The notes under the pieces are model-generated. The model saw only the letters and a list, made by a program, of their open reading frames with translations. It ran no database searches and was not told the DNA's origin. A stretch of DNA of 36,296 nt from an uncultured Ruminococcus sp. (GTDB taxonomy: Bacteria > Bacillota > Clostridia > Oscillospirales > Acutalibacteraceae), in assembly GCA_902773325.1 (NCBI GenBank), contig CACYDW010000079.1, positions 1 to 36,296 on the forward strand. The letters run 5' to 3'. The position numbers and the translations under genes were made by a program. Of the stretch, positions 24,863 to 33,816 are shown piece by piece. Each line of letters opens with the position of its first letter. Position 1 is the stretch's first letter.

Positions 24863-26237
24863 GATCTGTTTCCTCTGCGGTAAATCGCATGAATTCACCC
24901 TGCCAGTGCAGCGGAACGGTGCGTGTTTCGCCGTGTCTGTTTTTGGCAACGATACATTCGCCGCTGTTTTTGTCGGAGGTTTCGGGATTTTTGTCCGACT
25001 GCTCATCATAATAGTCCTCGCGGTAGAGAAAGAGAACGATATCGGCGTCCTGCTCGATAGAACCCGAATCTCTCAGGTCGGAAAGCTGCGGACGGTGCTC
25101 TTTTTTGCCGCGCTTTTCACTGTCACGGGAAAGCTGTGACAGCGTCATCACGGGAATATCCAGCTCCTTTGCCAGAATCTTGAGGTTTCTGGTCATTTCC
25201 GAAACCTCCTGCACACGGCTGTCTGTACGTTTTGTGGAACGCATGATCTGGAGGTAATCTATGATAACAAGGTCAACGTTTTTAAGCCTTCTGAGCTTTG
25301 CACGAACGTCCGACACAGAGATTCCCGGTGTACCGTCAAGATAGATCTCCGATTTACTCAGCACATCTGCCGCTTCGATCAGCCGTGTCCATTCCTCATT
25401 GCTGATCTTGCCCGATCTCAGCTTTGTGCCCGATACACAGCCCTCAGTGGCAAGCAGTCGGGACGCAAGCTGTTCCTTGCCCATCTCAAGCGAAAAAAAG
25501 GCAACACGCTTTTTGCATTTTGTTGCGGCATATTTAGCGATATTCAGCGCAAAGCTTGTTTTTCCCATGCCGGGACGCGCCGCTAAAATGATCAGGTCGG
25601 AACGGTTCAGACCGGTGATGGTATTATCCAGCAGACCGATTCCCGTTGAGATTCCCCGATAGCTTTCACTGTCGGGAGAATTGAGCAGGTCAAGGCGCGC
25701 CAGTGTCTGCATAATAACGCTGTCAACACGCTCCAGACCCTTATTGACCTTATCATCGCTGATCTCATAGATTCTCTGTTCGGCGGAATTGACCAGATCG
25801 GCAACATCGTCATAAGCACCCGAAGCGTCGTCTATGATCTGACGTGCGGCATTGATCAGGCTTCTTGCAATATATTTATCCCGCACCGCCTTGGCATATT
25901 CCCCGATATTCTCCGAACCGGGCACCAGCTCCATAAGCTGCAGCAGATAGACCTTGGTGTCATTTTCACTGAATTCACTCTTTGAACGGAGCTTTTCCAG
26001 CACCGTAAAGTAATCCACCGGCCTGCCCACTGCAAACATATCTACCATCGCCTGATAGATCATTCTGTTGAGCGAAAGGTAGAAGTAATCGCCGGACGGC
26101 AGCAGCTCCACCGCCCTTGGCAGACATTCCTCCGAATTCAGCAGAACAGAAGCAAGCACCGCCTGTTCCGATTCCGCACTGAACGGCATATTCAGACCGT
26201 CATAGTTTGTTGCCGCCGAAGCTGCATCATCACTCAT
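24852..26237 (-). CDS. dnaB: Replicative DNA helicase DnaB
   Basis: A 461-residue hexameric helicase of the replication fork. The N-terminal domain (about 20-115; FSAESEQAVLASVLLN) binds primase. The RecA-like domain has Walker A AARPGMGKTSFALNIA, FFSLEMGKEQLASRLLA, Walker B VDLVIIDYLQIM, and the C-terminal SDLRDSGSIEQDADIVLFLYR. GGTGA precedes the ATG at 26237; the longer frame would run through repeat R1. It follows rplI, but a terminator and two R1 copies separate them, so it probably has its own promoter. It starts a dnaB-tilS-hpt-ftsH transcript. Confidence 0.97.
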   Translation of the reverse strand: MSDDAASAATNYDGLNMPFSAESEQAVLASVLLNSEECLPRAVELLPSGDYFYLSLNRMIYQAMVDMFAVGRPVDYFTVLEKLRSKSEFSENDTKVYLLQLMELVPGSENIGEYAKAVRDKYIARSLINAARQIIDDASGAYDDVADLVNSAEQRIYEISDDKVNKGLERVDSVIMQTLARLDLLNSPDSESYRGISTGIGLLDNTITGLNRSDLIILAARPGMGKTSFALNIAKYAATKCKKRVAFFSLEMGKEQLASRLLATEGCVSGTKLRSGKISNEEWTRLIEAADVLSKSEIYLDGTPGISVSDVRAKLRRLKNVDLVIIDYLQIMRSTKRTDSRVQEVSEMTRNLKILAKELDIPVMTLSQLSRDSEKRGKKEHRPQLSDLRDSGSIEQDADIVLFLYREDYYDEQSDKNPETSDKNSGECIVAKNRHGETRTVPLHWQGEFMRFTAEETDHAV

Positions 26238-26256
26238 TTTATTCACCGCCTTAAAC

Positions 26257-26382
26257 TTATAGTAAACGACATTATTTTTATACTTTAGATAGATAACACG
26301 CTGACTGTGGGGGCTTTCCGGTCGCCCCCGCACCCCTTCGGACATCACTCTGAGTAAGAATATTTTTTGTCGCCTGCTATAA
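26257..26382 (+). repeat. R1 MITE-like repeat, copy 3 (complete)
   Basis: A 126-bp copy with ends TTATAGTAAACGACA and TGTCGCCTGCTATAA. The hairpin arms are GTGGGGGC and GCCCCCGC; the one change leaves a U-G pair in a plus-strand RNA. It sits in the spacer upstream of dnaB, one base before copy 4. Confidence 0.9.
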
Positions 26383-26383
26383 C

Positions 26384-26508
26384 CTATGGTAAACGACATT
26401 ATTTTTATACTTCAGATAGATAACAGGCTGACTGTGGGGGCTTTCCGGTCGCCCCCGCACCCCTTCGGATATCACTCTGAGTAAGAATATTTTTATTGCC
26501 TGCTATAA
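26384..26508 (+). repeat. R1 MITE-like repeat, copy 4 (complete, tandem)
   Basis: A 125-bp copy in the same orientation as copy 3 and nearly identical to it. The left end has drifted to CTATGGTAAACGACA and the right end is ATTGCCTGCTATAA. It carries the same GCCCCCGC arm as copy 3, which points to local duplication rather than two independent insertions. Confidence 0.9.
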
Positions 26509-26534
26509 CTTATATATTCATATTTAAAAGAATG

Positions 26535-26560
26535 AAAAAGCGGACGCTACTCCGCTTTTT
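26535..26560 (-). terminator. Terminator of the gdpP-rplI transcript
   Basis: A 10-bp stem AAAAAGCGGA / TCCGCTTTTT with a 6-base loop, ending in T on either strand, 10 bases beyond the rplI stop. Confidence 0.85.
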
Positions 26561-26569
26561 GCATACGTA

Positions 26570-27019
26570 TCACTGTTCCTCCTGCACCATCACTTTAATG
26601 CTTGCAGAAACGCCCGTATAGAGCTTGACCTCACAGTTATAGGTGCCGAAGGCTCTGATGTCGGTATCCAGCACGATCTTCCTTTTGTCTACATCAATGC
26701 CGTACTTCTTTTTCAGCTCTCCTGCGATCTCCTTGCCGGTCACCGAGCCGAAAAGCCTGCCGCCCTGACCTGCCTTTGCGGTCATCACAAGGGTCTGACC
26801 CTCGATACGCTTTTTGTCCGCTTCTGCCTGCGCCGTTTCTACGGCAATTTTGTGCTGTCTGGACTGTTCCGCGTTTTTGAGTTCGTTGATCGCCTGTGCA
26901 TCGGCTTCTTTGGCAAGCTTTCTCGGAAAGAGGTAATTCCTGCCGTAACCGTCTGATACGTTGACGATCTCACCCTTCTTACCTGTGCCTTTCACGTCCT
27001 GCAATAATACTACTTTCAT
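26570..27019 (-). CDS. rplI: 50S ribosomal protein L9
   Basis: A 149-residue ribosomal protein, normal length. The N-terminal rRNA-binding domain reads [20 protein letters not shown] with [16 protein letters not shown], joined by a long charged helix to a C-terminal domain containing [14 protein letters not shown]. The start at 27019 is fixed by the family N-terminus; upstream codons belong to the end of gdpP. It lies 28 bases downstream of gdpP, the standard Firmicute order, and ends in a good terminator. Confidence 0.98.
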   Translation of the reverse strand: MKVVLLQDVKGTGKKGEIVNVSDGYGRNYLFPRKLAKEADAQAINELKNAEQSRQHKIAVETAQAEADKKRIEGQTLVMTAKAGQGGRLFGSVTGKEIAGELKKKYGIDVDKRKIVLDTDIRAFGTYNCEVKLYTGVSASIKVMVQEEQ

Positions 27020-27047
27020 TCCTGTTCCTCTTTTCTGAAATATTTTT

Positions 27048-29042
27048 TTATGATTTTTGTATAACCTGTTTCTGTTCGACCCTGTTGAGGTCGATCTCAC
27101 TGATAATGGAAACCAGCTTTTCACGTGCTTCGCTCATAGAGGTATTCTCTAACTGACAAGCCGCCATCGTCTGATGTCCGCCGCCGCCGAGCTTCTCCAT
27201 AATCAGCTGCACATTGAGGTCGCCGAGAGAACGCGCCGAAATATTGGCGGTTCTGCCCGTTTTATAGATAACGAACGATGCCTTGACATTCTCGATGCCG
27301 AGCAGCTCGTCCGCCGCCTGTGAAGATGCGATACGGATATCGGGTACGTCCTCGTCAGCCGAAGCGATGGCGCAGTAGTTGAAGATCTCTGCTTCACTGA
27401 CAAGCTTATACTTCACCTTGTATGTATCAAACGAGTTGGAAAACAGCCGTTTGACCTCTACCGTGTCCGCACCGCTGCTGCGCAGATAAGCCGCCGCCTC
27501 AAAGGTTCTCACGCCCGTGCGGAGAACGAAATTCTTGGTATCAAGCATAATACCGGACAGCAGCGCTTCACTTTCCAGTCTGCTGAGGGATTCACTGCCG
27601 ATATACTGCACCAGCTCCGCCGTCATTTCACAGGCGGAGGATGCATACGGTTCATGATAGAATACCAGCGCACTGTCAATATGGTTGACCATCATGCGAT
27701 GGTGATCAATGACAACGGTGCGTTTCTGACAGCGCTGATACAGCAGCTTCGATTCCACAAAGTTCGGTGAATGTGTATCCACGATGACAAGCAGTGTCTT
27801 GTCGTCAACGAGATCAAGTGCTTCGCTTTCCGAGATAAAGATATCCCCCAGACCCGCATTCCCGAAGCTTTCTACCAGTGCCTTTGCAAGGGTCTGCTCC
27901 CTGTCGATGACGATATAGGCGGGCTTTTTCAGACCGCGTGACGCAGCACTCCACATGCCGATCGATGCGCCCACAGCGTCCAGATCGGAATACTTGTGTC
28001 CCATGATCAGCACGTTGCTGCTGGCATTGATATGGGTCGTCATCTGAGCAGCGATCAGACGGGTTCTGACCTTATCACGCTTTTCAATACCCTTTGACAC
28101 ACCGCCGAAAAATTTATAGGTTTCTGCTTTCTTGACTGCCACCTGATCGCCGCCCCTGCCGAGAGCCATATCCAGTGCCTGACGCGCCCACAGCTCATTC
28201 TCCTTGAAGGAGCTGCCGCCGTGACCGATTCCCATGGAAACAGTCGCGTCCACACGGTCATTGATCTTGATACTGCGTACCTCTTCCAGCACGGGGAATT
28301 TCTCGTCTATAAAACGTTTGAGGTGACATTCCTCCATGACGACAACATATCTGCCGTTGCCGCCGCTGAGCTTTTTATAGAAGCCCGAGGTCGTATTGAC
28401 CCATTTGATAATGGTCTGCTCCACCTCTGCCGTAATACGGCTTGCCTTGCCGTCCTCTTTTTCCCGCTCCAGCTCTTCGCGGTTGTCGAAAGCCACGATC
28501 GCCACCACCGGACGCGAAGAAATATACAGATCGGAGTTGGTTTTGTAGGTGTTGTTGTCTATAAAATAGACGATAGAGCCTTCGCCGGTTTTCACCCCCA
28601 TAGCCGCATACCATCTGCCCTGCACAAGCGTATCCGTACCGTTTTCGGTATATATGGACGATGGGTTGCCGTTGGACAGATAATCGGTGATATCTTCACC
28701 GTTGGGTTCACCGTCGGCACAAAGCTTTTCTGAGAAGAGGCGGTTGGCAATCAGAATTTCATGATTCTTGCCTATAATGGCAGCGGGAACGTGTACCTTT
28801 TCAAGCTCTGCCTGTCCGTCAAGCTCTATAGACTTCACAGAAACAGAGATCACGCCTGCTATATACCGTTTGAGCTTCAGCGTACATAAGATGACAATAG
28901 CCAACGCAGCGGCAGAAAAAATGAATTCGCCGAGAAATATAAACGGATTCCACCACAGCGATACCACCGACATCACCAGCATTGCCGCAGCCAGTACCAC
29001 AAGCAAGGGTGACATGAAGTTCCTGATATTCTTTTTTTTCAC
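27048..29042 (-). CDS. gdpP: Cyclic-di-AMP phosphodiesterase GdpP
   Basis: A 664-residue membrane protein that hydrolyses c-di-AMP and so affects wall and osmotic homeostasis. There are two N-terminal transmembrane helices (about 9-55), a PAS-like domain (about 75-150), a degenerate GGDEF domain (about 170-300) without the GGDEF sequence, and the DHH/DHHA1 catalytic part with [29 protein letters not shown] and the C-terminal [12 protein letters not shown]. The start is GTG, with AGGTGA six bases upstream. It follows rnjA by about 57 bases and precedes rplI. Confidence 0.96.
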   Translation of the reverse strand: MKKKNIRNFMSPLLVVLAAAMLVMSVVSLWWNPFIFLGEFIFSAAALAIVILCTLKLKRYIAGVISVSVKSIELDGQAELEKVHVPAAIIGKNHEILIANRLFSEKLCADGEPNGEDITDYLSNGNPSSIYTENGTDTLVQGRWYAAMGVKTGEGSIVYFIDNNTYKTNSDLYISSRPVVAIVAFDNREELEREKEDGKASRITAEVEQTIIKWVNTTSGFYKKLSGGNGRYVVVMEECHLKRFIDEKFPVLEEVRSIKINDRVDATVSMGIGHGGSSFKENELWARQALDMALGRGGDQVAVKKAETYKFFGGVSKGIEKRDKVRTRLIAAQMTTHINASSNVLIMGHKYSDLDAVGASIGMWSAASRGLKKPAYIVIDREQTLAKALVESFGNAGLGDIFISESEALDLVDDKTLLVIVDTHSPNFVESKLLYQRCQKRTVVIDHHRMMVNHIDSALVFYHEPYASSACEMTAELVQYIGSESLSRLESEALLSGIMLDTKNFVLRTGVRTFEAAAYLRSSGADTVEVKRLFSNSFDTYKVKYKLVSEAEIFNYCAIASADEDVPDIRIASSQAADELLGIENVKASFVIYKTGRTANISARSLGDLNVQLIMEKLGGGGHQTMAACQLENTSMSEAREKLVSIISEIDLNRVEQKQVIQKS

Positions 29043-29099
29043 AGCAACTCACCTGCCTCTGTTACGAAACAGTAAATTATGATCCGATTCAAAGCTGCA

Positions 29100-31058
29100 T
29101 CAAACCTCCATGATGATCGGAAGAATCATGGGACTTCTTCTTGTTTTGTCATACAGTGTTTTGGAAAGCGCATCTTTAATGGTATTCTTGATGACACCCC
29201 ATTCATGGATCCCATCGCTTTCACAATCCTCCAAAGCCCCTACGACCGCGTCGCGCGCTTCGTCCATGAGCGGCTCATTTTCTCTGACATATACAAAGCC
29301 GCGTGACACAATATCGGGACCGGCAATAATATGTCCGTCCTCGCGGTCGAGGGTCACAACCACCACGATCAGACCGTCCTGACCGAGGTGCTTTCTGTCG
29401 CGCAGCACGATACTGCCGACATCGCCCACACCAAGACCGTCCACCAGCACCTTGCCTGCGGGCACACTGGGAAGCTGCTTCATATAGCCCTTATTCAGCT
29501 CTACCACATTGCCGATATCTCCGATAAAGATATTGGAGCGCGGCATACCCATTTCCATAGCAAGCTGTGCGTGCTTGACGAGATGCTTCTGTTCGCCGTG
29601 TACGGGGATAAAATAGCGCGGTTTGGTAAGCCCCTGTATGATTTTCAGTTCCTCACGGCAGGCATGACCCGACACATGAACCTCATACATGGACTCATAT
29701 ACGACCTTGCAGCCGTGCTTCATCAGTTCATTGACAACTGCACTCACGGTTTTTTCGTTGCCGGGAATGGGATTGGCAGAGATAATGATATAGTCCTCCG
29801 GTCCTACCGCTACCTTGCGGTGGTCGGAATATGCCATGCGCGTGAGTGCCGACATCGGTTCTCCCTGACTGCCCGTTGTTACAAGGACAACTTCCTCCTT
29901 GCTGTAATGTCCGAGCATATCGATATCGATGATGAGTCCGTCCGGCACACTGATATAGCCCAGCTCCGAAGCGATTGTCATATTATTGACCATGCTTCTG
30001 CCGGAAAATGCGACTTTTCTGCCGTATTTCTGTGCACACTCCAAAATCTGCTGTATTCTGCCGATATTGGAGGCAAAGGTTGCGATAATGATGCGGCTTT
30101 TTTCTGCCTCCTTGAAGAGCACATCAAAGGTATGGCCTACTTTTTGTTCGGTCATGGTATAGCCGGGGCGTTCGGCGTTGGTAGAATCCGCCATCAGTGC
30201 GAGTACGCCCTGCTTTCCCAGCTCTGCGAAGCGGGCAAGGTCGATCATACCGCCTGTTGTGGGGGTACAGTCGATCTTGAAGTCGCCCGTATGCACGATG
30301 ATACCCGCAGGTGTATGGATCGCGACACCCACGGAATCGGGAATAGAATGATTGACATGGATAAATTCGATGGAAAAAGTGCCAAGCTTGATTCTCTGAC
30401 CGGGCTTGACGGTATTGAGCTTTGCCTTGCTGCTGAGATTATGTTCCTTGAGCTTGCTTTCGACAAGACCGAGGGTGAGGGGTGTGCCGTAAACCGGCAG
30501 ATTGATTTTTCTGAGAAGATACGGAAGCGAGCCGATATGATCCTCATGTCCGTGGGTAATAACGATACCCTTGATCTTATCCTTGTTACGTTCCACGTAT
30601 GAGAAGTCTGGAATAACGAGATCGACGCCGAGCATATCGCCATCGGGAAATGCCATACCGCAGTCCAGCAGGAACATATCACCGTCACACTCAAACAGCG
30701 TCATATTTTTGCCGATCTCGTTCAGTCCGCCGAGGAAAGTCACCCTGACGGAATGTTCCGCTGCGTTATGGTACTGTTTTCTCGGCTGATATTCCGATCT
30801 TGGAGATACTTTTTGCGGCACAAAGCCGGTTGCTGCGGGTTTTGCCGCCGGTGCAAGGCTGCCGGGAATGCCCCTTCCGCCGATGGGCTGGTCGGTCAGT
30901 CTGCCGGGGACAGAAGTCTTGCTGAACACTTCCGACTCCCTTGACTTCGGGGTAAAGCGTTTTTTCTGTACTCTGCCGCTTCGGGAGTACTTTCCGCTCG
31001 TCATTCCTTTACCCTTTCCGCCTTTTGATGTATTTTTCTTATCATATCCAGATAACAC
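29100..31058 (-). CDS. rnjA: Ribonuclease J
   Basis: A 652-residue metallo-beta-lactamase/beta-CASP nuclease with 5'-exonuclease and endonuclease activity in mRNA decay and rRNA maturation. The catalytic motif is VITHGHEDHIGSLPY, followed by HVNHSIPDS, HTGDFKID, the beta-CASP residues ADSTNAERPG and VHVSGHA, and HGE. The usual N-terminus (VRVTFLGGLNEIGKNM) begins only at about residue 103. The preceding segment is basic, rich in Gly, Lys, Ser and Pro, and probably disordered and RNA-binding. The start is GTG 31058, with GGAGG nine bases upstream. A promoter lies at 31198-31226. Confidence 0.96.
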   Translation of the reverse strand: MLSGYDKKNTSKGGKGKGMTSGKYSRSGRVQKKRFTPKSRESEVFSKTSVPGRLTDQPIGGRGIPGSLAPAAKPAATGFVPQKVSPRSEYQPRKQYHNAAEHSVRVTFLGGLNEIGKNMTLFECDGDMFLLDCGMAFPDGDMLGVDLVIPDFSYVERNKDKIKGIVITHGHEDHIGSLPYLLRKINLPVYGTPLTLGLVESKLKEHNLSSKAKLNTVKPGQRIKLGTFSIEFIHVNHSIPDSVGVAIHTPAGIIVHTGDFKIDCTPTTGGMIDLARFAELGKQGVLALMADSTNAERPGYTMTEQKVGHTFDVLFKEAEKSRIIIATFASNIGRIQQILECAQKYGRKVAFSGRSMVNNMTIASELGYISVPDGLIIDIDMLGHYSKEEVVLVTTGSQGEPMSALTRMAYSDHRKVAVGPEDYIIISANPIPGNEKTVSAVVNELMKHGCKVVYESMYEVHVSGHACREELKIIQGLTKPRYFIPVHGEQKHLVKHAQLAMEMGMPRSNIFIGDIGNVVELNKGYMKQLPSVPAGKVLVDGLGVGDVGSIVLRDRKHLGQDGLIVVVVTLDREDGHIIAGPDIVSRGFVYVRENEPLMDEARDAVVGALEDCESDGIHEWGVIKNTIKDALSKTLYDKTRRSPMILPIIMEV

Positions 31059-31197
31059 TAATTATAACCTCCGATTCTGTTTTTTGTTGAAAAAGATTGC
31101 ATATAGACTGCCTGAAGCAGCATAATTTAATAAAGCCGCACAATTTCTTACTATATTAAACCCCGAATACACTTTTCCGAACACATTTTATATTACC

Positions 31198-31226
31198 ATT
31201 TTACTATTCTATTCCCCATCTGTCAA
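31198..31226 (-). promoter_or_regulatory. Promoter of rnjA
   Basis: On the minus strand, TTGACA, 17 bases, then TAAAAT. It leaves a leader of about 130 bases. The R2 palindrome sits three bases upstream of the -35 box. Confidence 0.65.
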
Positions 31227-31228
31227 TA

Positions 31229-31244
31229 GCAGCGTCGACGCTGC
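31229..31244. repeat. Isolated R2 palindrome
   Basis: GCAGCGTCGACGCTGC, identical to the palindromes at 997, 1026 and in R2 copy 2, but without the rest of R2. It is placed between the divergent rnjA and rnhA promoters. Confidence 0.8.
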
Positions 31245-31275
31245 CCCGGAAATCAATTTTGAAGGGCAGCTTTCT

Positions 31276-31304
31276 CGGGGGAAACCCTTTGTTTGAAAAC
31301 AAAG
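31276..31304. repeat. R4 hairpin repeat, truncated copy
   Basis: CGGGGGAAACCCTTTGTTTG followed by AAAACAAAG matches one arm and the loop of the 17654-17696 hairpin; the other arm is cut short. The surrounding spacer (31059-31471) otherwise holds only the two promoters and the palindrome. Confidence 0.65.
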
Positions 31305-31369
31305 CAAAAGCGGGGATATATACCGTGGATTTTTGAAAATTGATTTCTCTGTATGACAGCGATATTATA

Positions 31370-31397
31370 TTGATTATAAGCAAAAATCATGTATAAT
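31370..31397 (+). promoter_or_regulatory. Promoter of rnhA
   Basis: TTGATT, a 16-base spacer, then TATAAT, about 75 bases before the rnhA start. Confidence 0.65.
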
Positions 31398-31471
31398 ATG
31401 ATTGGCGGGTTTCATCTGCCGTACCGCTTTGTGCCCACACGGCAAAAGCAGACCCCCGAGGAGGAATTTCT

Positions 31472-31909
31472 ATGAAGCATATTGATATCTATACAGACGG
31501 TGCTTGCAGCGGCAATCCCGGTCCGGGCGGCTGGGGTGCTATTCTCAGGTATAACGGACATGAACGGGAGCTTTCCGGCGGCGAAGCAAATACCACCAAT
31601 AACAAAATGGAATTGAAAGCTGTCATCATGGCACTCAAAGCCCTGAAAGAGCCCTGTGACGTGACCCTCACGACCGACTCTCAGTATGTGTGCAATGCCG
31701 TCAACAAGGGCTGGATATACAATTGGAAAAAGAATAACTGGATCAAAAGCGACAAAACACAGGCAAAAAATATTGAACTCTGGGAAGAGCTACTCCCTTT
31801 GCTGCGCCGTCACAAGGTCAGCTTCGTATGGGTCAGAGGTCACAACGGTCACCCCGAAAATGAACGCTGCGACAAACTGGCAACGGATGAAGCAAAAAAA
31901 TATGCCTGA
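31472..31909 (+). CDS. rnhA: Ribonuclease HI
   Basis: A 145-residue type 1 RNase H that cuts RNA in RNA-DNA hybrids. It has the family start [20 protein letters not shown] with the first catalytic Asp, then NNKMELKAV (Glu), LTTDSQYV (Asp), [14 protein letters not shown] (His loop and last Asp). All four metal ligands are present. The basic handle region [14 protein letters not shown] is also present, as in E. coli RNase HI. CGAGGAGG precedes the ATG. It is followed after about 190 bases by nifS, which has its own promoter. Confidence 0.97.
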   Translation: MKHIDIYTDGACSGNPGPGGWGAILRYNGHERELSGGEANTTNNKMELKAVIMALKALKEPCDVTLTTDSQYVCNAVNKGWIYNWKKNNWIKSDKTQAKNIELWEELLPLLRRHKVSFVWVRGHNGHPENERCDKLATDEAKKYA

Positions 31910-31990
31910 ACGGAATGATATTCCATTCAACAGTATACACCGGCAAAACGAAAAAACATACTGTTTTGATCGATAAAATAAAAATTACTC

Positions 31991-32019
31991 TTGATTTATT
32001 CCATTTCACGGTGTATGAT
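31991..32019 (+). promoter_or_regulatory. Promoter of nifS-nifU
   Basis: TTGATT, 17 bases, then TATGAT. Downstream, before the start codon, GGAATATTTTGGGAATATT (32029-32047) is an AT-rich repeated motif that could be an operator. Confidence 0.6.
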
Positions 32020-32101
32020 GTATAGGTAGGAATATTTTGGGAATATTGATTATATTTTCCTGTATATCCTTTTTAAATATATGCAGAAGCGAGGTAAAAC
32101 A

Positions 32102-33286
32102 ATGTCAAAGTTTGTATATGCCGACAATGCCGCGACAACAAAAATGTCCGAGCGGGCATTTGAAGCTATGAAACCCTATTTTATAGAGCATTACGGAAAT
32201 CCGTCAAGTCTGTATCGTATCGGTGTTGAATCACAAAGGGCTGTTGACAACGCAAGAGCAGTTATCGCACAGTGCCTGAATGCACAGCGTCCTTCCGACA
32301 TCTTCTTTGTATCAGGCGGAAGTGAAGCCGACAACTGGGCGATCAAGGGTGCTGCGGAGCTTGGCGAAAAAAAAGGAAAAAAACACATTATTTCTTCTGA
32401 ATTCGAGCACCATGCGGTACTCCATACACTGGATTATCTCCGGAAGCACGGCTTTGAGGTCACACTGCTCGATGTTCATGAGGATGGACTGGTACGTCCT
32501 GAGGAGCTGAAAGCAGCTATCCGTCCGGATACCGCCCTTGTGACGATCATGTTTGCCAATAATGAGATCGGTACGATCCAGCCCATCAGGGAGCTTGCTG
32601 CAATCGCTCATCAGCACGGTGTTCTGTTCCATACAGATGCGGTTCAGGCGGCAGGTACGATTCCCGTAGACGTACAGGAGCTTGATGTGGATATGCTTTC
32701 GCTTTCCTCACATAAGTTCCACGGTCCTAAGGGTATGGGCGCACTCTACGTCAGAAAGGGCATCAGACTGCCCAACCTGATTCACGGCGGCGCACAGGAA
32801 AGAGGACTTCGTGCCGGTACGGAAAATATCGCCGGTATTATCGGCATGGCAGAGGCTCTGAAAGAGTCCGTTGAAAAAATGCCGGAGAGAAATCCCCGCC
32901 TTGAAAAAATGCGCGACCGTCTGATCGATGAGCTTCTGAAAATCGACCGTTCACGCATCAACGGCGACAGAATCCACAGACTGCCCGGCAACGTCAATAT
33001 GTGCTTTCAGGGTATCGAGGGTGAATCTCTGCTGCTCAGCCTTGATCTGAAGGGTATTGAAGCCTCCTCCGGTTCAGCCTGCACCTCCGGTTCACTCGAC
33101 CCCAGCCATGTTCTGCTGGCGATCGGTCTGCCCCATGAGATCGCACACGGCTCACTGCGTATGACCTTCAGCGATGAAAACACGGAAGAGGATATTGATT
33201 ATATCCTTTCAGAGCTGCCGCCTATTATTGAAAGGCTTCGTGCAATGTCCCCATTATGGGAAAAAATCATTAAAAACGCAAATTGA
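32102..33286 (+). CDS. nifS: Cysteine desulfurase, NifS/IscS type
   Basis: A 394-residue PLP enzyme that takes sulfur from cysteine for iron-sulfur clusters and other thio-cofactors. It opens [29 protein letters not shown] and the PLP-lysine motif [17 protein letters not shown] are intact. The active Cys lies in [17 protein letters not shown], the long flexible-loop form that hands sulfur directly to a scaffold. AGGT lies six bases before ATG 32102. nifU follows by 30 bases, forming a minimal cluster-assembly operon. No IscR-like regulator gene is nearby. Confidence 0.97.
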   Translation: MSKFVYADNAATTKMSERAFEAMKPYFIEHYGNPSSLYRIGVESQRAVDNARAVIAQCLNAQRPSDIFFVSGGSEADNWAIKGAAELGEKKGKKHIISSEFEHHAVLHTLDYLRKHGFEVTLLDVHEDGLVRPEELKAAIRPDTALVTIMFANNEIGTIQPIRELAAIAHQHGVLFHTDAVQAAGTIPVDVQELDVDMLSLSSHKFHGPKGMGALYVRKGIRLPNLIHGGAQERGLRAGTENIAGIIGMAEALKESVEKMPERNPRLEKMRDRLIDELLKIDRSRINGDRIHRLPGNVNMCFQGIEGESLLLSLDLKGIEASSGSACTSGSLDPSHVLLAIGLPHEIAHGSLRMTFSDENTEEDIDYILSELPPIIERLRAMSPLWEKIIKNAN

Positions 33287-33316
33287 CTGATATATTCTGA
33301 AAGGTGATGTTTAAAT

Positions 33317-33745
33317 ATGGCATACAGCGAAAAGGTAATGGATCATTTCTCCAACCCCAGAAATGTTGGTGAAATGGAAGATGCAGACGGTATCGGCGAG
33401 GTTGGCAACCCGAAGTGCGGCGACATCATGAAGATGTACATCAAGGTCAAAGACGGCATTATTACGGACGTCAGCTTCAAGACCTTCGGCTGCGGTGCTG
33501 CGATCGCTACCAGCTCCATGGCAACAGAGCTTGTCAAGGGCAAGTCGATCGAAGATGCACTCAAGCTCACCAACAAAGCCGTTATGGAGGCTCTGGACGG
33601 ACTGCCGCCGGTAAAGATTCACTGCTCGGTGCTTGCAGAACAGGCGATCAAGGCTGCTCTCAGCGATTACTACACCAAACAGGGGATTGATCCGCTGCCG
33701 ATCGTTGGTGAAATTCCCGAGTGTGAGGAATGCGGACTGGAATAA
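33317..33745 (+). CDS. nifU: Iron-sulfur cluster scaffold NifU/IscU
   Basis: A 142-residue single-domain scaffold. The three cluster-ligand Cys are present in GNPKCGD, FKTFGCGAAIA and KIHCSVLAEQA, along with the key Asp after the first Cys. The C-terminal extension CEECGLE adds two further Cys typical of clostridial NifU-like proteins. It lacks the [2Fe-2S] middle and Nfu C-terminal domains of nitrogen-fixation NifU. AAAGGTGATG lies upstream. It is cotranscribed with nifS and followed by a strong terminator. Confidence 0.95.
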   Translation: MAYSEKVMDHFSNPRNVGEMEDADGIGEVGNPKCGDIMKMYIKVKDGIITDVSFKTFGCGAAIATSSMATELVKGKSIEDALKLTNKAVMEALDGLPPVKIHCSVLAEQAIKAALSDYYTKQGIDPLPIVGEIPECEECGLE

Positions 33746-33763
33746 GAAATTTGTGATTCAGAA

Positions 33764-33797
33764 AACCGCCCGACCGGATTGTTCCGGTCGGGCGGTT
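33764..33797 (+). terminator. Terminator of nifS-nifU
   Basis: A 15-bp perfect stem AACCGCCCGACCGGA / TCCGGTCGGGCGGTT with a TTGT loop, followed by CGTGTTCTAT. The GC-rich stem is strong and the T tract poor. It lies between convergent genes and may serve both. Confidence 0.8.
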
Positions 33798-33816
33798 CGT
33801 GTTCTATACGATTATT

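Noticed and set aside
29331-30602. Long plus-strand open frame opposite rnjA
   Set aside because: rnjA is unambiguous; the frame is antisense with no start signal and no recognisable domain.
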